Assembly: GCA_050180745.1 (NCBI GenBank)
Contig: JBFXDW010000028.1
Coordinates: 1 to 21,100 of the forward strand
Source of the DNA: JBFXDW01 sp050180745
Lineage (GTDB): Bacteria; Pseudomonadota; Alphaproteobacteria; UBA9219
DNA: 21,100 bases
Reading direction: 5' to 3'
Each line of letters opens with the position of its first letter. Position 1 is the stretch's first letter. Below are positions 1 through 6,680 of this stretch, in pieces. The notes beneath the pieces are model-generated. The model ran no database searches, was not told the DNA's origin, and was given only the letters and a program-made list of their open reading frames with translations. A program made the position numbers and the translations under genes.

Positions 1-71
1 AAAAAACCGAAGCTGTCCTGAAGGCCCAAACCCTCAACACCTTCCGAAACCTCGCTGCCCCTGAATATTAA
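1..71 (+). CDS. 3' end of an unidentified gene (partial)
   Basis: The third reading frame is open from the window edge to a TAA at 69-71. It gives a short, slightly amphipathic tail ending in ...NTFRNLAAPEY. The other two plus frames stop at 21 or give an implausible Pro/Arg-rich peptide, so this is the likelier coding frame. Its stop lies 33 bases from the stop of the minus-strand TPR gene, so the two genes converge. The fragment is too short to assign a family. Confidence 0.45.
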   Translation, partial: KTEAVLKAQTLNTFRNLAAPEY

Positions 72-103
72 ACTTTAAAGAAATAAGAAAACTGCGTCCG
101 CAA

Positions 104-988
104 TCACGCTTTATTCAACAAGGCCTCCAAAAAGTATTTGAAAATGGGGGCGGGCCAACTGGTTGATCCAAAATATTCTGTTTGTGCCTTGAGCTCTGCT
201 AGGTTAGATTTTTTTTGTTTACAGCGGATTATGTGAAGCCACAAAACATAGTATGGGTCTCTTTGATCAAGGGAGATTGCTTCCTGAATGTCTTCAACAG
301 CACCATCATAGTTATGCTTGAGCATTTTTATGATAGCGCGAGCAGATAACCAGCCTGTGTCAAAAGGATGGGTCTGTAATTTCTTATCAAGAGACATCAG
401 GGCTTCATCAATCTTTCCCTCCTTTATATTGATGTGATATGTCATGTCAAAAGCTTGAACGGCTTCTGGATCAATTTGTAGGGCAGAGTCAATTTTTTGT
501 TTGGCTAGGGCTTTTTCGCCGATTGCATGATAGAGTATTCCAGAAAAAGCAAGAGAGTCAGTTTTTTCTTTTATGCTGTCTTCTCGTTTTGCTGCGGCTG
601 CGTGAGATTCGGCAGCTTTTTTGATTTTGTTCTTAATCTCAAAAATGTTGGCGCGAAGAGAATATGGGGCGGACATTTTTGGGCGTAGTGTTATGAGTTC
701 TTCTATGTCTGCAAGAGCTTTATTGAATTGGGAGGAGTTATAAAAAAACTCAGTTCTGTGAACGAGAGCATTAACAACATCGTCTTCTTTGGCCGATAAG
801 GAGTTAATAATTTCTGTGCATGCGGCGATATCCTCATCTTCATTGCCATTTTGACAGGTTGTTTTGAGCGCTTCTATATCCATACTCATCTCTTTGAGAA
901 TAGAAGGAAGCGTGATGCCGACTAGAATTATGATAAAAATGAGAAGAGGTACTTTATAACCATAAAGCTTTTTAAGTATACTAGCCAT
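104..988 (-). CDS. membrane-anchored TPR-repeat protein
   Basis: This is a 294-aa protein with a single hydrophobic segment at about residues 13-28 and no cleavage site, so probably an N-terminal anchor with the rest in the periplasm. A Cys-containing helix pair (residues 45-62, CQNGNEDEDIAACTEI) precedes a series of degenerate TPR motifs at about 73-106, 144-175, 178-209 and 212-243, with typical pieces such as ALADIEELITLRP and AVEDIQEAISLDQ. Alphaproteobacterial TPR lipoproteins and anchored scaffold proteins have this layout, and their partners are generally unknown. The frame is open upstream to 1081, but the ATG at 988 is preferred because it has a strong Shine-Dalgarno (993-1001) and places the hydrophobic segment at the N-terminus. 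The gene lies just outside the proposed left end of the integrative element and may be its left chromosomal neighbour. Confidence 0.8.
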   Translation of the reverse strand: MASILKKLYGYKVPLLIFIIILVGITLPSILKEMSMDIEALKTTCQNGNEDEDIAACTEIINSLSAKEDDVVNALVHRTEFFYNSSQFNKALADIEELITLRPKMSAPYSLRANIFEIKNKIKKAAESHAAAAKREDSIKEKTDSLAFSGILYHAIGEKALAKQKIDSALQIDPEAVQAFDMTYHINIKEGKIDEALMSLDKKLQTHPFDTGWLSARAIIKMLKHNYDGAVEDIQEAISLDQRDPYYVLWLHIIRCKQKKSNLAELKAQTEYFGSTSWPAPIFKYFLEALLNKA

Positions 989-992
989 TAGG

Positions 993-1001
993 CACCTCTT
1001 T
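993..1001 (-). promoter_or_regulatory. Shine-Dalgarno deciding the TPR gene start
   Basis: Read on the minus strand the sequence is AAAGAGGTG, followed four bases later by ATG at 988. No comparable site precedes the in-frame start at 1081, so the start is set at 988. Confidence 0.6.
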
Positions 1002-1035
1002 GTTTGTTTTCCGTATATGAGAGCTGCAATGCATA

Positions 1036-1057
1036 TAGATATAATGGCGCGGGGTGG
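1036..1057 (+). repeat. degenerate attL-core-like match to the tRNA-Ser 3' end
   Basis: TAGATA, ATGGCG and CGGGGTGG occur in this order here and at 9792-9813 in the tRNA-Ser 3' end. A 2-base insertion and a 2-base deletion separate the copies, and the longest exact block is 8 bases. This is weaker than a normal attachment-site duplication, so it may be a decayed core or chance. Its position just outside the arm-like repeats is what an attL would require. Confidence 0.3.
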
Positions 1058-1113
1058 CCGCCTAACGAGCCAGCCAACCATTTGTTAGACAACAAACTTA
1101 TTTTCGGCACGTC

Positions 1114-1152
1114 AAATTATACTCGCAATTCTACTCACAATCGGTCTGGATT
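1114..1152 (+). repeat. left copy of arm-type integrase-site repeat
   Basis: This segment aligns without gaps to 9661-9699 (29 of 39 identical). It contains TATACTC and TCTACTC at 1118-1124 and 1130-1136, 12 bp apart; the right copy has TCTACTC twice at the same spacing. Short direct repeats of this kind near int are typical arm-binding sites of tyrosine recombinases. Confidence 0.5.
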
Positions 1153-1166
1153 TAGGCTTGTCTCAC

Positions 1167-1181
1167 CGGACGTTAGCGGAT
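1167..1181 (+). repeat. left copy of CGGACRTTASCGGAT repeat
   Basis: It is identical at 13 of 15 positions to 9767-9781, where the same sequence is part of a perfect hairpin. It lies on the element side of the arm-like repeat and is a second signal shared by the two proposed ends. Confidence 0.4.
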
Positions 1182-1378
1182 AGTCTTTGCCCCTGAAAAC
1201 TTATCAAATGGGGATAGAAAATGAAATGCTTTTTGACCCATCCCGTCCCGCGCCCAAATCGTTCCGTTTCCCGCGTGACTCTTTGTTTTGAAAGGCATAC
1301 CGTTAAGAGGTTCTTTTTGTCCCTCCGCCCATCCCTCCAAAGCCCACCTTTCTGCGGGCACAACCAACAGGAGAAAAA

Positions 1379-1723
1379 ATGAAAAAGCTACTGATCCTTG
1401 GCACAGCCCTTATACTTGCAGCCTGCGCGAATGTGGACATAACAAAAACGTCCTCTGGGTTCTATGACCCGACCGACCCTAACTTGGTCGAGATTCTTAA
1501 AACAAGGCCGGAACGCTCTTATGAAGAGCTTGGCACTTTGACCGTCACGGGCTTTGACTCTGCTGAAACGGCAAAAATGCACAACGCTATTCGCGCCAAA
1601 GCGGCCCCCCTTGGATCGAACGCTGTCATCATTACGGAAGAAGGCATGGTTCCGGGCGGCTGGGGAACGTTTAAACGCTGGGCGACAGGCGTTGCCGTTC
1701 GTTATAAGGACGCCAAGAAATGA
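1379..1723 (+). CDS. small lipoprotein, first of a tandem paralogous pair
   Basis: This 114-aa protein begins with a short lipoprotein signal peptide ending in the lipobox LAAC, with Cys16 as the expected lipidated residue. The mature part carries a motif resembling KAAxLGxNAVII (about residues 74-84) and ends in a short beta-like segment, TGVAVRYK. This pattern recalls small dodecin-like/RcsF- or YbjQ-type lipoproteins, but I cannot assign a named family. The ATG at 1379 is preceded by AGGAGAAAAA. It is the first gene of a six-gene operon, and its stop overlaps the next start as ATGA (1720-1723). The next gene encodes a diverged copy of the same fold. Role inferred: an outer-membrane or periplasmic component of the operon's envelope assembly. 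Confidence 0.85.
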   Translation: MKKLLILGTALILAACANVDITKTSSGFYDPTDPNLVEILKTRPERSYEELGTLTVTGFDSAETAKMHNAIRAKAAPLGSNAVIITEEGMVPGGWGTFKRWATGVAVRYKDAKK

Positions 1724-2061
1724 GAAATTTTCTGATTTCTTCTTTGATGCTTCTCTTGACGGCTTGCACCTCGGATGTTGCCAATCGTTACTATAGTGCC
1801 GTCGAATATCCTGAGAAGAAGGTCGAAGAGGTTGCAATTCTACACAACCGTCCCGCCCGCGACTTTGCCATCATCGCCGACTTTCAATCACGTGGTGAGA
1901 CGGAAAGCGACATGCAACAGAAAGCCGCAAAGATAGGCGCAGATGCCGTTATCGTGTCCATCCTCGGTGGCTCTTATGACCTCAGCGAGCAATGGGCGGG
2001 AAGGGATCGCTATGCCCACACCTACAACCGGATCACAGGAACGGCCATCAAGTACAAATGA
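1720..2061 (+). CDS. small lipoprotein, second of a tandem paralogous pair
   Basis: This 113-aa protein has a signal peptide with lipobox LTAC (Cys16). It shares with its upstream neighbour a V-x-IL-x-x-RP-x-R segment, a KAAKIGADAVIVS motif and a C-terminal TGTAIKYK strand, so the two are paralogues from an old duplication. An Arg/Tyr-rich loop before the last strand (about residues 94-104) is absent in the first copy. It starts inside the stop of the preceding gene (ATGA), which implies translational coupling, and its own 3' end overlaps the start of the membrane-protein gene. The function is unknown; the retained pair suggests a hetero-oligomer or two related binding partners at the membrane. 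Confidence 0.85.
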   Translation: MRNFLISSLMLLLTACTSDVANRYYSAVEYPEKKVEEVAILHNRPARDFAIIADFQSRGETESDMQQKAAKIGADAVIVSILGGSYDLSEQWAGRDRYAHTYNRITGTAIKYK

Positions 2062-2383
2062 GTCCATCGGCGTTCCGTATCAGTTTTTGGCCTTTGTGGC
2101 ATGCCTGCTTTTTGTCGGGGTGCTTCCACTTCCCTATGGGTACTACACGTTCATGCGGATTATCGCTTGCGGATGTGCGGGCTTCCTTTGCTATCGCGCT
2201 TGGGCGGCCCATGATCGCGGAATCTGGATGTGGCTTTGGGGATCTGTCGCCATCCTTTTCAATCCCATCGCGCCGATTCACATGACCAAAGAAATCTGGA
2301 TGGCCACCGATTTCCTCGCGGGCGTCCTTTTTTCCTATGAAGCGAGGAAAATATTTATTCAGAAACAAAGGGGCATTTTATGA
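2012..2383 (+). CDS. DUF6804-like small integral membrane protein
   Basis: This 123-aa protein has three to four hydrophobic segments (about residues 24-40, 47-65, 70-84 and 98-110) and the motif set PLPYGYY, AILFNPIAPIH and a following W-x3-D. I associate these with the uncharacterised DUF6804 family of short membrane proteins. The frame is open from 1943, but the ATG at 2012 is chosen because GGGAAGGGA (1998-2006) lies just upstream and the longer version only adds non-conserved sequence read from inside the lipoprotein gene. The chosen start overlaps the upstream gene by 50 bases, and its stop overlaps the next start (ATGA at 2380-2383). Members of this family often stand alone, so its place in a coupled operon is informative. 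No activity is known. Confidence 0.75.
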   Translation: MPTPTTGSQERPSSTNESIGVPYQFLAFVACLLFVGVLPLPYGYYTFMRIIACGCAGFLCYRAWAAHDRGIWMWLWGSVAILFNPIAPIHMTKEIWMATDFLAGVLFSYEARKIFIQKQRGIL

Positions 2384-3231
2384 AAAATACTAAACACATT
2401 AGAAATATCTTCTTCCTGACGATCCTTAGCTTTTCGCTGTTCTGGTCTTTTGATTGTGCTTCGGCTGCAGAAAACATTCATTCTGATGGTAAAGAGATAG
2501 CCGACACAAATAAGCCGTTAAAGGATGGGTCAAAGACAGAAAAATCAGAACATTTTGTGATTTCTGAAAAGAATGACGAGCCCTCCACTCTAATGAAATG
2601 CCTTGCAGCCGTAGATTTTTTTAACAAAAAGGCTTCCACAAATTCGTCTCAGGAAATTTTTAAAAATTGGCTGATAGGTCAAACGTTCATACTCAAGTTT
2701 TCAACCGAGCCCCCCCCTCTTATAACCTCTTCGGAAACAGACCTCAAATACTGTGCAGAGTTTCTCGATCATAATGATTTTACTTTTTTGTTGAAGGTAA
2801 CAAAAGGATACATTGATGAAAACGACATGAAGAAAATTCCAGCCTGCTTTGCCGTCATTTTAGCGGCAGAAGATGCTGTAGGTAAAAAGTTTGGATCGAA
2901 AGCAGGAGAAGCCTTTGGTGCTTATCTGGGTAAATTTCTTGGAGGTCGTGTGTCTGTTCTCACATACCTGACAAACAAAGACCTGTTTTCTGACCTCAGC
3001 TCTCCAATAGCACAAGAGGAAGTCAACACGAGGTTAGCGTGGGTTATGAACAAGGCCAAAGAAATATTGAAAAACATGCCCCTTATGGACAACACAAAGA
3101 GGGCAATACTTCTAGAAAAATATGGAAACCTCTGCGAATGGTATGATGTGCCAGTAAGGAGCTCTTTGGATGCCATTGATGCTGTTTATCAGGAACCCAG
3201 TCAGCCCCCGCCTAATTCAAAGGAAAAATGA
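2380..3231 (+). CDS. exported protein with four cysteines and a glycine-zipper segment
   Basis: This 283-aa protein has an N-terminal signal peptide (hydrophobic core about residues 10-24, likely cleavage after CASA near 29), then a low-complexity charged linker to about residue 68. The conserved-looking part has four cysteines (74, 125, 156, 252) that could form two disulfides. A Gly-spaced stretch at about 168-189 (KFGSKAGEAFGAYLGKFLGG) resembles a glycine zipper able to pack against or insert into a membrane. The C-terminus is Pro-rich. AAAGGGG precedes the ATG, which overlaps the previous stop; the stop in turn overlaps the start of the 573-aa gene (ATGA at 3228-3231). I do not recognise a family. 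The strict coupling suggests a stoichiometric partner of the next protein. Confidence 0.8.
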   Translation: MKNTKHIRNIFFLTILSFSLFWSFDCASAAENIHSDGKEIADTNKPLKDGSKTEKSEHFVISEKNDEPSTLMKCLAAVDFFNKKASTNSSQEIFKNWLIGQTFILKFSTEPPPLITSSETDLKYCAEFLDHNDFTFLLKVTKGYIDENDMKKIPACFAVILAAEDAVGKKFGSKAGEAFGAYLGKFLGGRVSVLTYLTNKDLFSDLSSPIAQEEVNTRLAWVMNKAKEILKNMPLMDNTKRAILLEKYGNLCEWYDVPVRSSLDAIDAVYQEPSQPPPNSKEK

Positions 3232-4949
3232 TGGGAAGAAGACTTGAAACGGCAACTCTTTTTCTGGCTTTCTTTGCCTTTCTTACAGTGGCCCTTGTGT
3301 CTGTGGAAGCGATAGCACAGGAAGAAACCCAGAGCACTTTTTCATCGCTCTTTAACGAGGAAGAACAGAGCAATACCCCACTTGCTGAAACCCGAGACCA
3401 CGAGCAAAGAAAAAAGGAAACAGGGGCAGCAAATGTTAAAAATCCGAGAGAGAGTCTGGATGAAATTGTAGCAACGTTAAATGGTGACAATAAAATGGAG
3501 CCTCAATCTTCCGTTGCCAGTGCTCAACGGGAAGAATATGAAGAGCTTCGGAAGTCTTTTTTTGGAAAAGAAGAAGGCACACGCGCTGCCATAGACAAGG
3601 CGCGAAACTTTGAACCAGAAAAGTACGAACGCGCCCTTAGAGAAACAGATTACGAGAGTTTGGGAACGGGCGGAGTTTTCTCTACTGCAGCCATTAAGGG
3701 GACAGGTTTTGTCTATCAGCAAGCACAAAATTTGAAAGCAGTAATCGTTGGGGGCGGGGTGGGAACCACCATTGGAGGTCTTGGCGGAGGCATAATCGGC
3801 GGCGTTGGCGGCTTTTATACGCTTGGCCCTGCCGGAATAATTCCCGGCTTTTTAGCTGGAGCGAAAACTGGAGCGATTATTCTCGGATGTTCCGGCGCGA
3901 TTTATCAAGTCGTTAAAAAGGTCTTCGTATGGGAAACGGGAACGTCTTTCTCGAACTATACGAGTGTCAAAGATAAAAACGATAATTTTATAGACAAAGA
4001 AACTGCAGCCCATGCGAGCTTTTCATATGGAATTAGTGCAACGCTCATCGAAGCCGCCAACCTGATTATTATATATGTTCTCACAATAAAAATTCTTGGC
4101 TTTAAGTTTCGCAAAGGAAAAGAAGACAAAGTTGACGCAAGCGTTTCTGCGCTCAGGGTAATCGCAACAAAAATGAAGCTGGCTTGTTGGATAGCTTTTT
4201 CCCAAACAGGTGCGGAAACAATTAAGCGCATGGCCTCAGACACGGCCCAAAACACCATGCAGGATATTTCCGGCATTTACTTTAAGGCCGGAAAGGGTCT
4301 TTACCAACCTATAATGGGGAATAAAATGATAGACAATGCCATCGAAGCCGCCATTCAAGGCTTTTATTCCATAGCTTTTCCCGCGCTTTTCATCGCCGTT
4401 ATTGGTTCCTACATAGCGATTAGAAGAAGACCTAAATCAGCAGAGAGCCTTGGCGATTCCTTATCGAAAACCAGGGTCTTTCTCTTCGGCAAAGACATCA
4501 TAAAACCCAACCTGTGGCGAGGCCTCATAAGAGTTTGCGTCGTTCTCAATAGTTTTTGGGCTCTCTTTTGGCTTTATAAGTATCTTGAGCACATTAATCA
4601 GGGCTACATTTATTCATATCATCGTCATGAGCAACAACAAATAGAAATCTTCTTTCTTGGCCTCTCCCTGCCATTTGCCTCGATGATCGTTTGGATCCTC
4701 ATTGTCTGGGTCTGGCGCGGGTTTCTTTCCGATGCTCAATCACCTTCTGAACCCTTGGACGCATTAAAAATAGAAGATTTATATTTGAAAGCGATCAAGC
4801 TGGTAAGAGAAGAGAAAAAAGCGTCTATTGCCTTCATTCAAAACAACCTTCAAACAGACTATGACACAGCGGACAAAATTGTTGAGCGCATGGAAAAAGA
4901 AGGCATTGTCAGTACAGCGGATCATATGGGGCGGCGAGAGATATTATGA
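3228..4949 (+). CDS. multi-pass membrane protein with C-terminal FtsK gamma-type winged helix
   Basis: This is a 573-aa protein. An N-terminal signal or anchor segment (about 9-30) is followed by a charged, coiled-coil-prone region (32-145). Next comes a strongly Gly-rich hydrophobic stretch (about 172-228, with GGGVGTTIGG and GGIIGGVGG) of glycine-zipper type. Further probable membrane helices lie at about 272-291, 376-398, 430-452 and 472-500. Residues 514-573 match the FtsK gamma domain in order and length: LYLKAIKLVREEKKAS, then a DYDTADKIVERME recognition helix, EGIV and a terminal GRREIL wing. In FtsK this winged helix binds KOPS DNA and contacts XerD. There is no Walker A or other RecA-like motor motif. 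Against E. coli residues N1296, R1300 and E1303 (from memory), this protein has D546, K550 and E553. Function is inferred only: membrane tethering of DNA or recombinase. Confidence 0.85.
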   Translation: MMGRRLETATLFLAFFAFLTVALVSVEAIAQEETQSTFSSLFNEEEQSNTPLAETRDHEQRKKETGAANVKNPRESLDEIVATLNGDNKMEPQSSVASAQREEYEELRKSFFGKEEGTRAAIDKARNFEPEKYERALRETDYESLGTGGVFSTAAIKGTGFVYQQAQNLKAVIVGGGVGTTIGGLGGGIIGGVGGFYTLGPAGIIPGFLAGAKTGAIILGCSGAIYQVVKKVFVWETGTSFSNYTSVKDKNDNFIDKETAAHASFSYGISATLIEAANLIIIYVLTIKILGFKFRKGKEDKVDASVSALRVIATKMKLACWIAFSQTGAETIKRMASDTAQNTMQDISGIYFKAGKGLYQPIMGNKMIDNAIEAAIQGFYSIAFPALFIAVIGSYIAIRRRPKSAESLGDSLSKTRVFLFGKDIIKPNLWRGLIRVCVVLNSFWALFWLYKYLEHINQGYIYSYHRHEQQQIEIFFLGLSLPFASMIVWILIVWVWRGFLSDAQSPSEPLDALKIEDLYLKAIKLVREEKKASIAFIQNNLQTDYDTADKIVERMEKEGIVSTADHMGRREIL

Positions 4950-5356
4950 CTGAAACAATTCTGGCAAGTTTCGAGATCATCAAACCCCTTCTCATTCTTT
5001 TTGTGCTTTTTGATACGGCTCGCTTTGAAAACCAACGCTGGTTTAGGGCTCGTGCCGGAGGATTCAGGGGAGCAAGTAAGTTAGGGGGATTTTTTGTCGA
5101 TTTTACCTTTGTTTTCTTTACATGGGCATGGTGGTCTTTTGTTATTTCTTTCGGGTATGACCACGGGTATCTTGCCAGCGTCCTTATCGTTGCATTTTTA
5201 TTCACTGTCGGAATACCGATAACATTCGCCGTTGGCAAACTTGTTGTGCGCAATCAAGCTGTCACCGCCATCGTGTGGATGTTGTCCACCCTCAGTTTAT
5301 ATCCGATCTTTTGGTTTTTAGCGCAGGAGACGACTTGGTTTGGCCTTTTTCCTTAA
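4946..5356 (+). CDS. small four-helix membrane protein, last gene of the cargo operon
   Basis: This 136-aa protein is very hydrophobic, with probable transmembrane helices at about residues 8-24, 49-69, 75-98 and 105-125. A basic, aromatic loop (RFENQRWFRARAGGFRG) between the first two would face the cytoplasm by the positive-inside rule. It starts inside the stop of the FtsK-gamma-like gene (ATGA at 4946-4949), so it is translationally coupled to it. GAGAG lies just upstream as a weak ribosome site. I recognise no family. The obvious hypothesis is a small membrane partner or stabilising subunit of the 573-aa protein. It ends seven bases before the convergent gene on the minus strand. Confidence 0.8.
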   Translation: MTETILASFEIIKPLLILFVLFDTARFENQRWFRARAGGFRGASKLGGFFVDFTFVFFTWAWWSFVISFGYDHGYLASVLIVAFLFTVGIPITFAVGKLVVRNQAVTAIVWMLSTLSLYPIFWFLAQETTWFGLFP

Positions 5357-5358
5357 CT

Positions 5359-5381
5359 GCCCTTCACGCCACCGCAAGGGC
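5359..5381. terminator. possible weak bidirectional terminator hairpin
   Basis: GCCCTT (5359-5364) and AAGGGC (5376-5381) form a 6-bp inverted repeat with an 11-base loop at the junction of the convergent cargo operon and the minus-strand 278-aa gene. There is no clear U tract on either side, so this is a tentative call. Confidence 0.25.
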
Positions 5382-6200
5382 GTTGGTGTGTTTCGGTGCG
5401 GGACTGACAGGCACAAGCGGGCCACCCCATGCCGAAGGGGTTGTTGTGTAAAGCGCATTCAATCCGAAATCCGTGATGATTTGTTGTTTCCGGTTCTCTT
5501 GATCGGCAGTCAAAGGCGCACAGGTTGACGCGGTTGCGGTCCGTTCGCCATGATAGAAGTGCGTACGGTCAACAAAATCCTGCCATGCGCGGATCGGGCG
5601 CGTTGCAGTTCCTGCCGCATAGCGGAACGTCATGCGCAATTCGGACAGGCACACAAGATTGAAGGCTTCATCTTTGCCGACTTCGTTATACATGCGCCGA
5701 ACGGCTTCCATCGGGATTTCGTTGCAAATCTGAATGTGCGGATTGGCAACAAGTTCCGGCAGTTCATAACGATAGAAAACTTGCTTCTTGGCCGCGCCGC
5801 AAACAGCGGTGGCGATTTCTCTGAACGGAAGTTTCGCAAATTCCTTTGATATGCCACCCCAAACGGTGTTGTAGGCACCCTTGAGAACGTTTCTGATCTT
5901 ACTGGGGTCTTTAAGCAGCGGGAGATAAACTCTCTCGAAATACGATGCCAACGGTATGGCAGACAGCTTCTCCCAAATCCATGTATCATTAATTCTCGAT
6001 CCATCCAGCCTTGCAGCCATTTGTTCGGAGCGGATTTCATTTTTCTCGTAATATCCGACGACTCCGACATAGGTATCCCACGGGCCGGAATATACCACTC
6101 CGGTCGATTTGTGCGCCAAAGCCCGCGCAGGCCCAAACCTGTGGATGATTTTGACAATCCTGTTGCGGTACTGAACCGCTGTGAGTCCAGCCCTCGGCAT
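5364..6200 (-). CDS. uncharacterised element-encoded protein (278 aa)
   Basis: This 278-aa protein has mixed alpha/beta composition, no signal peptide and no membrane helix, so it is probably cytoplasmic. The N-terminal part is rich in aromatic residues and glycine (for example STGVVYSGPWDTYVGVVGYY at about 32-51), the middle is helical, and the last 40 residues are Pro/Ala-rich and probably disordered. I see no catalytic motif and recognise no family. GGAGAG lies five to six bases upstream of the ATG at 6200. It follows the 151-aa gene by 24 bases and is almost certainly co-transcribed with it. It converges with the cargo operon at its 3' end. It could be a phage-like structural or host-takeover protein, or further cargo. 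Confidence 0.7.
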   Translation of the reverse strand: MPRAGLTAVQYRNRIVKIIHRFGPARALAHKSTGVVYSGPWDTYVGVVGYYEKNEIRSEQMAARLDGSRINDTWIWEKLSAIPLASYFERVYLPLLKDPSKIRNVLKGAYNTVWGGISKEFAKLPFREIATAVCGAAKKQVFYRYELPELVANPHIQICNEIPMEAVRRMYNEVGKDEAFNLVCLSELRMTFRYAAGTATRPIRAWQDFVDRTHFYHGERTATASTCAPLTADQENRKQQIITDFGLNALYTTTPSAWGGPLVPVSPAPKHTNALAVA

Positions 6201-6224
6201 CGTTCTCTCCGTTCAAGATAACGA

Positions 6225-6680
6225 TTACTGAGGGCGGGGGGGCGGAGGTGCGAAGGCATGCCATTGCCTTGGCCATTCGTCCGGATGGTCAAGCAGCGCA
6301 CGAAGATCGTTTTTAACATCTTCCGGCGCATCGCCGATGAAAAGAGCTTTTGTTTCTTCCCATTCATTTGGATTGACACGTCCACGCTTGCCTTCTGATG
6401 GAAGACCGGACATTTTCTTGATGCCAAGTTCACGAATGTAATAAGGGCTCGGCTTGGCTGGATCGGCTTGCCAAAGAATCGTGGCATCGACAAAGAAATA
6501 GTTATTATCCGTGTCCGCAAAGATCATTCCACGCGGCTCGTATTCCCGAATATCGCGTTCGGGATCCATAAGCGTTCTAATCTTGCGATACGGGCCAGCC
6601 AAGGATTTATCTCTTTGCCAATTCAGGACAACGGCAGACCAAAAAGCCGAATCCGTTGCTCTCTCCAATATATTCAACAT
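6225..6680 (-). CDS. uncharacterised element-encoded protein (151 aa)
   Basis: This 151-aa soluble protein starts MLNILERATD and ends in a Pro-rich tail (APPPPRPQ). A central region with a FADTDNNYFFVDA segment suggests a small beta-rich fold, followed by a Trp/Glu-rich helical part. The start is well supported by AGGAGGA immediately upstream on the minus strand, one of the strongest ribosome sites in the window. It forms a two-gene unit with the 278-aa gene and is separated from the other minus-strand element genes by a 237-base gap containing repeats. I recognise no family and see no active-site motif. Confidence 0.72.
   Translation of the reverse strand: MLNILERATDSAFWSAVVLNWQRDKSLAGPYRKIRTLMDPERDIREYEPRGMIFADTDNNYFFVDATILWQADPAKPSPYYIRELGIKKMSGLPSEGKRGRVNPNEWEETKALFIGDAPEDVKNDLRALLDHPDEWPRQWHAFAPPPPRPQ

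Larger units (their letters stand above)
989..1378. other. intergenic region holding the proposed left element end and cargo-operon leader
   Basis: These 390 bases lie between the divergent TPR gene and the cargo operon. They contain a tRNA-3'-end-like stretch (1036-1057) and two segments resembling the right end of the element (1114-1152, 1167-1181), followed by the operon leader, which ends in AGGAGAAAAA directly before the ATG at 1379. I see no convincing -35/-10 pair, RNA gene or terminator. The reading frames here (for example the minus-strand ones at 1163-1367) lack ribosome sites and protein-like composition. Confidence 0.5.

Noticed and set aside
1237..1256. Inverted match to the tRNA-Ser T-arm/acceptor sequence as attL
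   Set aside because: CCCATCCCGTCC resembles CCCACCCCGTCC of the tRNA, but it is in opposite orientation to what integration would produce and the match is short, so chance is likelier.
5630..6520. Long 296-aa minus-strand frame across the 151- and 278-aa genes
   Set aside because: It is Arg/Ser/Pro-rich, lacks a ribosome site at its start and overlaps two frames that each have strong ribosome sites and normal composition, so it is a shadow frame.
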